Part shown: positions 12,127 through 24,500 of the stretch, in pieces
Layout: each line of letters starts with the position of its first letter
Numbering within the stretch: position 1 is the first letter of the stretch
NCBI GenBank assembly: GCA_008360975.2
Contig: CM039182.1
Span: forward strand, 25,888,324 to 25,952,323
Direction of reading: 5' to 3'
DNA from: Lichenostomus cassidix
Lineage: Eukaryota > Chordata > Aves > Passeriformes > Meliphagidae
Length of the DNA stretch: 64,000 nucleotides
The notes under the pieces: generated by a model
Seen by the model: only the letters and a program-made list of their open reading frames with translations
What the model was told of the DNA's origin: nothing
Databases searched by the model: none
Translations under genes and position numbers: made by a program

Positions 12127-12157
12127 GAGACTAGTTCTTTGGTAAAGTACTAGTCTC
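12127..12157. repeat. 31-bp hairpin (14-bp arms, 3-base loop)
   Basis: The left arm GAGACTAGTTCTTT (12127-12140) and the right arm AAAGTACTAGTCTC (12144-12157) pair at 13 of 14 positions around the loop GGT. As DNA this can form a cruciform, and as RNA a tight stem-loop. It is too short to be a microRNA precursor, and no terminator role is expected in a vertebrate. Confidence 0.8.
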
Positions 12158-13600
12158 CTTTCTCTTCACTGGAAGTCAAAATTCGCAAAATTCAACAATT
12201 CTTGACACCAAGTTTTGTTCCACTTGTGATGATTCCTCAACTTCTTCAAGCTTTTTATACATGTTATATTTACATTTTGATGGCTTTATTGAAAGCAAAA
12301 TTCTTCAGATTATAAAGAAAGAACATTCTTGGTCATATCTTATTAATCAGATTTTAATTGAAAAAACACATTAACAAAAGTCAATTGACTTCCTCCACTG
12401 AATTTTAAGTCATCATTTTTATTTTTATCAAGAGATAATTGGGAAGAATTCCTACTTTGTTCCTTGATAAATAAGTTCAAGATAAAAGGAAATTATCAAA
12501 ACAAATAAAAAACCTCCACCCACTTAAACACCCAAAACACTTTACCACTTTATTTCAAAAGTGAAAGAAGAAAGATTAGCTCCTGAAGATATCAAAATAC
12601 TCTGGTCCAGCCAGACTTATATTTTCCTCATATAACCTTAAGAGGCTGAGCATTACGATTCATTTAAAGTCTTCTAACCCATAGTTTGCACGTACAAATA
12701 TTCAGTGTACACAATGCAAGTATGGTAAACATGCTCTTTTGGGCAAGACACAAGGGAACTCAATGCAACACAAACAAATGTAAGTGCCACTAGCCACTGG
12801 AGCTGCATACCTAGTCAAACTAGAGGATTTAAGAACTGTGGATGTTTTGTAATTAGCTTTGTTATCTGGAAGAGTGGACGTGTGCAAGGGAAAGCAACTG
12901 CAGACTAATATCCAAATACCATCACTGTCCGCATAAATTATTTAGCAGTAAAATATGTTCCCAGCAGTTTCTCAGGTCATTTAAAGCAAATTAATGAAGC
13001 AGATGTAACAAAGAAAATCATAAACCCTGTTAAACTGACACACTGGCAACAAGACGACTCTCATTCATTTGGTACCCAGTTTTAGGACTAATGCAACACA
13101 AAGACAGACGAATAAATATGTGCGTTATTATAATAGTGGGAAAAATTTCTTGCTTCTGCCCTCAGCCTTTCCCCCTTTAGTTTGATTTTCTTCTGCTGCT
13201 AATATACTTTATCTTTCAGAATAATTGGGCTCCCATTCCCTGTTACAATTATAACTTGCTCCCAGACACTAAGCTGAAAGGTGACCCAGAATTTCTTGAG
13301 TGAAATAGCAGATTTATCTCTGCCACATTCAGGGACTGTACGTGTTGCTAAGCTGAGGGCAAAGGAGAACTTGTAGAATAAATTTCATAGCAGACTATGA
13401 CATTATGAGCAGATCTATGCATGTTTAAGTTGTTTGCAGCTCTCTTGAAATTTTGGCTGGCAGGCAGGTGTAAACTGCAGAAGGTGATAAATGCTTTCCT
13501 TTCATCGACTCTCAGTTGACTGCCCTTTGAGGCCACCAACAAGCCAGGTCTGAAGACAGAACATTTGTCAGTCTCAGGAAATCATGATCTGCATTTCTAG
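12158..13600. other. Unassigned AT-rich sequence; 12.95-13.55 kb of more even composition
   Basis: No gene is recognised. Between about 12960 and 13560 the sequence has few homopolymers and more mixed composition than its surroundings, which is sometimes seen in constrained non-coding DNA. I cannot test this without alignment. Confidence 0.3.
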
Positions 13601-13614
13601 TCGCCATCTGGTGG
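13601..13614 (-). promoter_or_regulatory. Candidate CTCF binding site
   Basis: The minus strand reads CCACCAGATGGCGA with ACCA-rich sequence upstream and CT downstream. Against the CTCF core (C-A-N-N-A-G-R-N-G-G-C-R-S-Y) it matches every fixed position except the S, where A is present. The CA...AG...GGC contacts that dominate CTCF binding are intact. CTCF sites anchor chromatin loops and insulators. A motif this good occurs by chance now and then in a genome, so occupancy is an inference. Confidence 0.5.
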
Positions 13615-16600
13615 TTTCCTGTACAACGACAAGTAATTTGGGAAGGAATCTCTTAATGGTAGTTGTGATGTCATGAGACTGAGGATTGCAGCAAGTGCAA
13701 TAAACATGGATGTGAGCATTTCACTGGCATCCCAGGGTGGGATGTGTGTGTCCTAGACATGTAAGAATAGCATCTACTAACTGATTGTAGAATGCATTTT
13801 TGAATATATATATAACAAAGGTATTGTTCTCACTAGTTGGGAATTTCTCTCCTGTTGAGTACCTGGTAGCAATAGAGGAATCACAACATATTCACCACTG
13901 TCTAAGAGAGCATAGCCATCTGACAAGCCCTGCTTTGGTGATCACACAGAAGCATTTTTCCGTGTGTTGTTTACCTTTTTTCCCCCCTTCATTTTGCGGA
14001 CATATTGTTCTGATTTTTTCCAGGTGTTTGCATGATTTCTTAAGGTCAGTTCCCTTATATTTACTTTGTGAATAGCAGTGCACAGAGTTTTACAGCCTTT
14101 CCTCTTTTGTCGGGAAGTGTCTTGGAAGCACAAGGGACACTTGCTGTGGAGAGTATCTTCTCTGTTGGTATCAAATAGGACAGCCACATTTCTAGTCTTC
14201 AAGAACATGAAGAAGACAAAGAGCCACTGAAAATCCTCTTTTCATATAGGCAGATTGTCAGGCCTAGATATGCAATTAAAAAACCGAAGTATAATGTCCA
14301 GTTGAATTTTATACTGGACCTTATGTCCTTCAGGAAAGATTGAAATCTTGAAGAGAATTTTTCATCACTAGCCACTAACTAGGGGAAGAGACTGGTAAAC
14401 CATAGCTAGATTATTAATTTACAGTCAATATAAGTAGAATAAGCCTTCATCTAGAAGAGACATTGTGGGAAACCTGGAGGGGAGGAAAGGGACTAATCAT
14501 CAAGGTTAGAGATTTGTAATAACAGTAAAACAGACATGATGGGACTGTGTGTGATGGCACTTTCCAAATTGAGAGAGTTTAGGTGAAGTCTGGATTCAAG
14601 GCAGAAGCCGAGCAGTGGGAATATAATGATAAGATGATGCCAGATAGGGAGTAGTACTAAACATGAAGAAAGAAAATACACACAACTGAAATCTGCTGAA
14701 GAGCAAAGTTTGTTAAGTTATTTGCCAGTAATATTTGCCAGTAATATTGCCAGTTATGATTTTAGACTGAAAAAGACTTTTTGGATGCATTGTTTTTCCT
14801 CCAATTTGTGTACCGTTTTGCAGGTATAGGTACTCATACAGAGTAAAGAAAATGTGAATGGGTACAGTATCTGAATGTTGGAGTGAAGGGAGTTGTGACT
14901 CTGTTTCTTGTCCAAATATTTTGCATATAATTACAAGATTTTATCCATGTAAGAAGTAGAGCAAATAGGAAAAACCTACATACTCATAATAGAACTTTGT
15001 ATCTGTTTCTTGATATCCATTTTCATAAATAGCAATAAACTCTTAAAAAAGAAATATTTACAGTCTAACAGAGAAAATCAGTCTGTACACAGGTAGGCAT
15101 CTTGTTTAGTGTCAATATACATCAGGCTGGATTTCAGTGGAATAAAGGCTTACTCTTCAATGATTTTTCTGCTTGCTCCTTTTGCATCTTAGCATAATTT
15201 TATCTTTAAATAATTTTCAGTCATAATTTATTGAGAGTCTAATAATCTTTTGCTCTTTTGCACTGATTCTAACAAGGTTCTGACCTGAATCCTCATGTGT
15301 TCCACATCATTTCCTTCTGGAGATTACCAGGCCAAGCCGAAGAGTAAATGAGTTGTAAGGTCAAGAGTTTCTTACTGTGAGACAACTGCTGAATTCCTGG
15401 TAGCTATGATTGCATCTTTCTATTACACCTTAATCACTATTTGACAAATTTCAAACAGAGATTGATAAATTAATGTGACTTATTTTAATTAAGGCAATAT
15501 GTTGCTTCACTACATGAATATTAAGAATACACAGACACTGCAAACAGTAAATATGTCTCAAAAGGATGGTAAAATGATGGAGCTTTAATCATGGGTGAGC
15601 TCCACAGATGTATCTTCTTTGATTTAAGAGTGGGTATAAATCATTACCTCATAGCAACAGGAGAGGAAAAGTAGATTTGAGATATAATTATGGATATTTT
15701 TAAAATCTCAAAATAAGCATTTTAAGCCTTTAGGAATAAAAATTTAAAAATCTCAGAGGAGAATTTAATGACTGCATAAATTTTACTATAAAATAGATCT
15801 AAAAAGCAATAGCTCCTCTTATTTTTACCCGTAATATTCCATTGCTAACAGTTGAATGTAGTTGATGGCTATGTTCTCTTCAAGAATAATCTCACTTGTG
15901 CTGGTGTCTGGGAACCAAAGAATCAGATTCAGAACTCCCTATTGTACAATTTATTTCTGGTATTTCTGCCAGAAGTATACTTTGTACATTAGGAAATACC
16001 CAGATCAATACATTTTAAGCTTCAGAGCTTTGATGAGGTTATGTCAAAATGCACCAAGTTCCACAGTAGTGGGAAAGAGAGGGACAAGTCTAATACTTGC
16101 AGGCCCCTCTAAAATATTAGGTATTTATTTAATGTTCAGATTTGACAGTAAAAACAGAACAAGGCTCTGACTGTACTTCTGTATCATCTAGAGGAGAGTA
16201 TAATCACTCTTTCACTATACTCACTATAGGAATTCCTGCATGTTCAATTGACCATCAAAGCTATGATTTATATTAAGATCTCAGGCAACTAAGGCTGAAG
16301 ACTTAATTGATTCAGTTTTTCAAATCTCAGGAAAATGTTTGTTTTTTCCATCTTGTAGATACAGAAGGTTAAATATATACTCTACCCAAATTTGCATGGT
16401 CCTATGTAGGAATACAAGGGATACAGGGGATGTGTTGTCCAGCAACACTTTGTTTTCATAGCAAGATATACTCTGCATTTTCTAGAGATTAATGTATAAC
16501 AACCACCTTAATGAAAGCTAATTTTTGCATAATAAATGAAGTTGATTCAAAACACAGGACAGTAACAAGATCTAAGTTTATGATATTACTTAGACAAATG

Positions 16601-19600
16601 CCTATATATATTAATTTCTTAGGTAAAATTTTGTTTACTTCACATCAAGATAAACAAGGGATGTCTTTAATGCCATCAAAATTCTTGAAAATCCAATGAG
16701 CTGGTGAAATATTTCCTCTGACAATATACACTATAGTATCAATTTTGATTCAAGTCTGCTCTAATCCATGTTTGCTTTAGAGATTATAGACATAGTTGAT
16801 GTGGGAATGAAACGCCAAGTATAGGTCAGATGATGATTTAAGTTACTAAACCTTTGTATCTCTCTGTCTATCAAATCCTTCAGTAATATGTGAACTCAAA
16901 CATCTATAGATTCTAGTACAGCAGTTCAAAATTAATCCTTAAAACAGGTGGGCCTAAGATTGACTTTGATATAAATGTAGAAGCAGAGTTTGTGTGTAGA
17001 TATGAATATGATTTCAGTGATTAGAATTCACAGGACATCCCACTCAAGACTGATCTGGAAATTGAGCATGTAAGGCATAGTTGGAGGAAGTTAGTTATTG
17101 AAATAAAATACATTTTCAAAGTGACTAAAATATGCTGATGAGACAAATTACAGGGGAGGGATATAGAAGGAGAGAAACGTGCTGCCTAATTCATAAGCAG
17201 ATGAGTGTTATGAATGTCCTCCATTCTAAAAGTAAAAGTATTATTGTAATAAAAGAATGTTATTTTAGGATTTGCAAATAAGAACAACAAATAGATATGT
17301 CCTGTCCTCCCTGTTATCTAAGACACATACTACATTCACATTCTCACCCTGAATTCAAACCAAACTCAAAATACCTTCATATCTCAAGAAAGGCCAGTTG
17401 ACTCTATAAATGATGAAATGCAAAGCGTTTCTCCTAACTGTAGGTTGATGATAGATATATTTTTTTCCTAGCCTCTGTGTATACTATCCCTGCCATAAAA
17501 GTTTTCAGCCAAGTTGCAATTTTCATGTCTATTTCTTAAAAGATTTAATGTCTAGCACCGTACAAAGTGAAATCTTACTGAGGGGAGTTCAACACTGCAG
17601 TAGTTGGGGCAGCTTGGTGTCTCAGTTTGCTACTCTGGGGTTTGTTTAAACTGCATATGTAACTTGGGTCAGATCTAGGAATTTCCCTGCTGAAATGGCC
17701 TTGTGAGCACAGGTGTCCTTGAAAGAAAAAATGAAGACAGGAAACCAGCAGTAGGTATTTACAGAGTGGTTTACAAATGCCTGATAAATTATATTAGTGT
17801 TCTGCTACAAAGTCACTCTGTTTTTGCTGTATTTGCTGTCTTAGGCGGCTAGCTAACAAACTACATAGAGATTCTGCAGTGAGCAAAGGATGTCTAGTCA
17901 TTGAGAGGAAGCTGGGGAAAAAGATGAGGGGCTGAGAGGAGGATTTTGAAGTTACACAACATTACACTTTTTACTTAAGTAATACTAATGATTGTGCTCA
18001 GTGCTGTCATCTTTATTAATCAGTAGGGTGATAAACCTCATTGCTTTGTGCATATCATGAAGACTAGCTTTCTACTCCATGAGAAAAAAAAAATGCTTTA
18101 AAAATGTACAGAAACTGTGCTTACATTTTAAAACATGATCAGTCAAGGCAAAAACCAGAGATGAGGAGGGATGAGAGTGGTGAGGTACTGGGCAAATCCT
18201 GTTTTTCAAAAGTCAGTATTGGTGGTAACATTGGGATCCTAGAAGATAAGGAGGATTGACCCAAACATACTGAAATTAGGCTGACTTTTGTATGACAGCA
18301 ATGGAATGATCTAATAATAAAGTATTAACACTGTCTGTAGAGGCAAATTATGCCTTCCTGGGCTAAATTAAGAGCCCAGGGTGAGAGGTGCTCATGACTT
18401 GTTTTAGTTTTTTAGCAATGCAAACATACTGTTTATGAAGGACTGAAACTACGCACCACACTTCAGCTTCCCCATTTGTGAATACTGAAGCAAGTATTAT
18501 TGCAGTCAGTATGGAATCCACATTGTGCATCTAAAAATAATAGATCAACAAAGTCAGTGTTTGGACAACTGAACGTAGTCTGAACCCTGATGTTGTTCAG
18601 AAGGAGATTCTATAGTTGTAGTAGTATAAGATACAATCACTTTTCCTTGTTTAAGGTATACAATAGAAATATCCTTAAGTTCTTGAGTTACTTTTCCTTT
18701 TCCCAGATGATAGAGTGCTGCACTATGTTGTGTTATCAATGCATAGAGAGACTGAAATTGCATTGGTTTGCTTTTGCTGCTATATTTCATACTGCTGTCT
18801 AAATTGCTTTCTACTATCTCTCCTGTCTTGACTGTCTAGGTTTCTTTCTGCCTGGAAAATTTATGGCTTATGTTATTTTGTCCCCATCTAATTGTTATTA
18901 GCCTGCATTCTTTTTTTTTTCTTTGTGTTCTGACCACATTTCAAAATCTTGTACACTTTTTGCCCCTCCACCATCTTGTCCTCTTGTCCTTTCCAGTTCT
19001 TTCTTCCTGTCATAGGCTCATGTCTTTTGTGGAGGCAGGTAGCAAAACCATTGAGGATCAAATTTTTAATTAATTTATTAATTAGTTTTTTTGAATGAAT
19101 GGGGGCATTCATCTTACTGAGAACAGATCATGAAAAAAATCTGGGAGTGAAAAATTCTAGAGCTGCTTCAATACTTCTGAAAATGTTACTTATAGGAACG
19201 TAAATCTGGGGGGAAGATCAAAGCATAAGAAATGGAAGAAACAATGTGATTTACTGAAAAGACACAAAGAATTGGAACATGGCCCATAATTTACTTACTT
19301 TAAGTAAATGCAAATATTTTACAGAATTTATATTTCAGACAGAAAATTATAAAGTGACAAAGGATAAATATTGAGTAAAGAATAAACAACTCACATGGGC
19401 ATCCAGAAGAAAGGTATAGCCAAGTAAAGGGGAAAAGAATGATAAACCAAAGAGATAGTACTTGAAACTAAGAGGGATAAAGAATACAATGAAAAAAGCT
19501 AAAAGATGAGGAGTTTTTCACTTTGTTAATAAAAATGGAAATACTGCTTTCAGTCACATAAATAACGAGATAAAATGTGAAGGCAACACATTCCAAATAC

Positions 19601-19769
19601 CAAGGATATGTTTAAGGCTAAAGAAAGTCTGTGAACTGGAGAGTAAATGAATAGTTTAATAACAGTTTTAATGTGGAGAGTAACACATATATACAATGTA
19701 ATGTATGTACCCATGAAACAACATATTGAGTAATGAAAACTGCCAAATTTGTGATGAAAACGGACATCT
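13615..19769. other. AT-rich unique sequence, no gene recognised
   Basis: No coding sequence, RNA gene or dispersed repeat is recognised in these 6 kb. Open frames (13800-14075, 13942-14208, 15862-16170, 18554-18790 and neighbours) are short, often overlap one another on opposite strands, and match no family. The only repeat seen is the small tandem repeat at 14720-14754. The AT content is especially high around 15.4-15.8 kb and 19.05-19.1 kb. Confidence 0.4.
14720..14754. repeat. 13-bp tandem repeat, about 2.7 copies
   Basis: The unit ATTTGCCAGTAAT is present at 14720 and 14733, with a partial third copy lacking one T from 14746. It is a minor local duplication. Confidence 0.8.
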
Positions 19770-20192
19770 AGAGAGTCTAGAGATTAAGTCATATGAGGAG
19801 TGGCTGAGGGAGCTGGGGGTGTTTGGCCTGGAGAAAAGGAGGCTCAGGGAGGTCTGATCATTTTCTACAACTGCCTGAAAGGAAGGTGTGGCTGGGTGGG
19901 GCTTGGCCTCTTATCCTAGGCAACCAACCAAAAAATAAGAGGACAAAGCCTCAAGGCGCACCAGGAAAGTTTCAGGCTTGATATTAGGAGGAATTTCTTC
20001 ATGGAAGGGGTCATTAACCATTGGAAGGGACTGCCCATGGAGACTGTGCAGTCACTGTCCCTGGAAGCGTCCAAAAAACAATTGGACATGGCACTTAGTG
20101 CTGTGGTTGAGTTGACAAGGTGGTGATTGGTTTAAATTTGGACTTGATAATCTTGAATGTCTTTTCAAACCAAAGATTCTGTGATTCTGTGA
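19770..20192 (+). mobile_element. CR1 LINE, 5'-truncated 3' end
   Basis: Starting with CATATGAGGAGTGGCTGAGG (about 19791), this follows the 3' part of bird CR1 through GTGTTTGGCCTGGAGAAAAG, GGCTTGATATTAGGAGGAA, GACTGCCCATGGAGACTG and GACATGGCACTTAGTGCTGT. It ends in two copies of ATTCTGTG (20176-20191), the characteristic CR1 terminus, which lacks a poly-A tail. It covers the last part of ORF2 (after the reverse transcriptase) and the 3' UTR. Short deletions and substitutions break any reading frame. Severe 5' truncation is normal for CR1, which copies itself by target-primed reverse transcription. Confidence 0.95.
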
Positions 20193-20899
20193 AAACAGTA
20201 TTTGGGCTACTCTTTGGTAAAAATCTAACTACCTTTTAAAAGTACTAAAACATTTGGAAAAATAATTTGCAAATCCAATAGTGATGATTTCAGTTAGATT
20301 TATTCTAGGGAATTGAGCTTAGGACACAGAAAGCTACAAATAAAATACCAAACACAGTATCTACTTTTGGAAAAAGGAATGTAGTGGGGAGGTGGTCAGG
20401 AAATACCTGCACATTGCCATCTGAGAATGTTATATAAAGAAATCAGGTATAAACAGAAGGTAAACTAATATTTACAATGCTTTCATCAAGGGTAATTTCT
20501 AAAAAATCAAGTGAATGACTGCTAAGATAGGTGATTTTTAAAAAAAATTATAAATTCATCAACTTTGTCTAGTCATATTTAAGGAAATGCTTTTCATTTA
20601 ATGCCCACAAGTAATTACTGAAGTGAAGGCAATGGGATGCATGGAGCTTATCACATGGTGAATAAAAAGCTGGATAAGAGAAAGATGATAACTCATTGAT
20701 ACTAATTATGAAGGAAGGGGATCAATCACTTCTTGTTTTCTTTGCTGGGATTTTTTTAAAACCGATTTATATTTTCATTCATGAACTTTATGTTGTAGAA
20801 AAGTAGAGTCTATACCAATCCAAAACTTATTACGAGTATGAAGAATCACATGGTCATCATGTGGTCTCTCTTCAAGCAATGGATAGCAATGAGACATAG
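20193..20899. other. Unassigned sequence between two CR1-related segments
   Basis: AT-rich, with no long open frame. It separates a bird CR1 tail from a much older CR1-like relic on the same strand. I see no link between the two beyond proximity. Confidence 0.4.
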
Positions 20900-21545
20900 C
20901 AGTACAAAGTCATGTATTTTGGAATGGATAGCATAATACTTGTTTTAAGCAAAAGTAGTTAATCAATTTAATATGATGGAAGAACAAACCTAAACAAACA
21001 AAATGATGATTAAATTTCAGCCATGGAAAAAGTTGGCAGTTTTGCAATATATAGTGTGGATATTTTCAGGAGTAATATTCCAGACACTGCGTAGTTGCTT
21101 TACAAATCTATTAGTAGGAGTACGTTTAAAATACAGTAATATTCCGTTCAGCAATCTGTGTTTAAAACAAACTAACAAAATCCTCAGAGACTGCAACAGA
21201 AGCAAAGGAGAACTCCTTGTATAACTAGAGGAAATGGAAGACTTATCATACACAAAGAGATTAAAGGGAATTGGTTTGTTCAGCCTAGCAAAATAGAAGT
21301 TGAGAAGGGTATGATTATTTTTCATAAATACATTCAGGAAATAAATCCAAAGGCATAAATACTGAAGGATAGTACTTACAGAAAATTAAATGGATACAAA
21401 TATATAAATTTAAACAAGAAATTAGAAATAGTTTCCTAATCAACAAAGAAAGATTTGGAAAGGCTTAGCAATGGAGGAATCTAAATTGCTTCCTAACTTG
21501 ATGAAGCTGATGAATTTATATAAAGTATTTGCAACATGACAGGAA
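20900..21545 (+). mobile_element. Old CR1-like LINE ORF2 relic
   Basis: The segment follows the 3' half of ORF2 as seen in reptile and bird CR1 lineages. An AGTACAAAGTCATGTATTTTG part resembles the conserved GCAAAGTAATGCA region. Further on come CACAAAGAGATTAAAGGGAA, TTGGTTTGTTCAGCCTAGCA, then a GATACAAATATATAAATTT part, AAGAAATTAGAAATAGTTTC and CCTAATCAACAAAGAAAGAT, and finally GGAATCTAAATTGCTTCC near the end. These occur in the right order and orientation, but with many indels and stop codons. The strongest part is 21225-21530; the part before 21200 is weaker. The divergence suggests a much older insertion than the 19770-20192 copy. Confidence 0.65.
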
Positions 21546-24500
21546 TGATTCTGCAAATAATTTTTTTTTTTGTCTGGCTTTTTTTCATTAGTCTTGCTTC
21601 ACTGAAAATGCTTTTATTTTGTGCATTCCATAGTAGCAGTTTTAATAAAAAAGACCCAACAAAACTTGGGTAAAATCATGTGAAGCCATTTATTCTTCCT
21701 TTTTCAAAGCTATCCTAAAAAGTTGTTCCGTCATGTCATCTCTGAATAATAGATGTGAGAAAAAATAAAATTCTAATTAACTATTCCATGAAAATATGGA
21801 TTTGTCTGAATATCAGCATTCATTGTGTTTTTTGATATATTTTTTTTAATGCCTTTTTTCCTTTTTCCTTTTTACTTTTTTGTATTTCTGCCTACTCTCA
21901 GTCCTAATCTTTTACAGGCATAATATTCTTCACTGGTAATCAGATATACATGTTAATAAAGCTTTAAAGTAGAGAACATTGTTTAGAGTCACGAAAGAAA
22001 AAAAATATTAACATGGTCTGGTACTTCCTTGGGAGGGGGAATTGAAGGATTTGGGAAACTGTTTTAGTGATACCAGGTCATCCTTTTGCATGATTTCTTT
22101 TGATAAGGGAAGACAGAGAAATTCAAAAAACCCGAAGGAACACCTTGAGAGATGACTAGGAAAAAATGTCCCTTCCAGTCCTGAACTGTATTTATAATTG
22201 CCCAGAGTAATGGCCATCTATGAATGTAGAGATGCAAACAAATATTTTTAGATCCACAAACTGAAAAGGGACAGTAAGACAATATTGTAAGATCTATAGG
22301 ACAAAGCTGAGATGATCATGCAATGAAGATACTTAGGTATACAAATATTTTAGAGGAGATGGGTTAGGAATGCCTATTTTGTGGATACAGTTGAGGAACC
22401 CTTTTGAGTCGTGCACCTTGACAGTTCCAAAGCATTTAGACCTATAACCATCAGTAGAAATATAAGTAATATGAGAATACCATTCAGAGATAACTGGATG
22501 TTTTGTGTATCCAAATTTTGGATGTAAGCATCAAAGTTCGTCTAAGTTCCACTGCTGAAAATCAGACATTAGATGATTTGTATCTTGATTGTTTGGTAAA
22601 GTTTTCATTTTTTACCATGGTCGCTATCCTTTTAACATGATAGAATAAATACACAAATAAAAGACTGCATAAATGCAAAGTTAATATTTTTAGATATTGA
22701 CCTATTATGAATGTTCTCTGGAGAACAAAAAAAGAGGGAAGGGAGTAAATGTGGTAATTCACCTATGAATAAAATTATCCCCAAGATAAAGAAGAGGAAA
22801 CAATAGTGGTCTGTTAAACTACTCAATGATCATTGAATTCTGATCAGGGGATTCATGAGGACATAATTGAAATCAAATTGGTTAACCTTTTCTGAACTCA
22901 TTCTGGGTTGGGGACTTTAATTTGTATCATGGTGTCCTGCTATGCATATACTTGAAATGAGTAAACAATATAAGCTGAATATTTCTTTCTAAAAATACAA
23001 GTTTGACTACAATTGCATAATTGTGCTAAGTCTCTATTTATAATTCAGTGCATAAGTGAAAAGATTGTCACAGTGTTTGAACCTGACACGTTGGTACAGT
23101 GCAATTTTGAAGAGGAGCCTTCTGTCAGATATGCTGAGTAATCCTGTCCCCTATTAGAGCTGACAGTGTTAAATAAAAACCTTTTAAACAAATCTTAATA
23201 ATGACAAAAACACTTGCAATACTACACCATGATATATCCTATCAATAAAGAATACAGCCTCTGAATGGTAAGGAGTAGGGCAGATACCCACAATATTTCC
23301 CATCATATTTGAAATGAGAATCAGTACAGTGTTTGCTAACAGAAGGAGTCTTGTCTTATTTTCATATACAAATGGATTTTGCTAATGGTGCCACAGTGAC
23401 ACTGAGATCTAGAGTATCATTGAGAAAAAATATTCGGAAACACAAACAGGCTCACTTAGGCTTCTTTGTTGGGCCTTTGTCCTTTGTTCTTCTGAATATA
23501 CTTTCTTTCATCTGGAAGAAGCTGTATAATTTTGCCATTATTTATAGGAAAATATGCTTCCATGTCCTTTGAAAGTGTAAAAGCATTAGGAGAGGATGAA
23601 TATATCTTTGAACATATGGTAATATGGGTCTTGGAAATATGAACTCTGTTTTTCATTACAGCAAACTCTATTGCCTTGAAATAATGTTCAGCTTGACAGT
23701 TTTGCTTTGCAGGGGTCCATACAAACATTTATTTGGTTTTGGTACACTTAGAATAACATCTGCTAATTTAAATTTGTTTTCTGTTGTCTTAGCAAAATTC
23801 TGTCAGAACTGCTGTCGGAAACTCCCTGGGTTTCACATGATGTCCATGAAAACCTACCAATTCGACATATTACAAAGGCATCACATGTTTTTTCAGATTT
23901 GAGATTCATGAGCTCTGAAGAATTATTTTTTAAATCAGAAATTGGCTAAAAGTTGAAACATATTATGCAGATTTTTTTTTGTGGTAAGGAAAGGCCAAGG
24001 TTGTAGAAAACGTGGACATGAAATTATTTTGAGCTAAGATTAGTGTTAACATGGGCTTTCAGGAGTCTAGGTAAGGTTAGGGACAAAAATTTTGAAAGAT
24101 AAAGTAAATGTCCACGTATGAACTATCAGAAAGTAAATTAGAGAAAACAAGCTAGTTATATGCTTTAGACACCTCTAATTAAGGAAGCCTAGGTAACTTA
24201 CCCAGCCTAGAGCATCATTGTCCTCATTAGTGTACTGTCACCATCATCATCATCTCCATGCTACCTAACAACAAAGCCTGAGGGATTTGCCATCACAATA
24301 TTGGGCATCCTGTTCCTTTGATTCTTAGACTGCTTTGAGACAATGTAAATCTCAGCTGCTATTCCCCAAGGAGCCTATTTAAAAAGCAGAGCGCAGGAAG
24401 GGTACTCTGTTGTTGGCAGCTCTCATGGCTTACACAGATGGTCTACTGCGTTCAGAGCCCACTGTGTCTTTTAAAAGGTGGTTTCATTCCTACATGCAGA

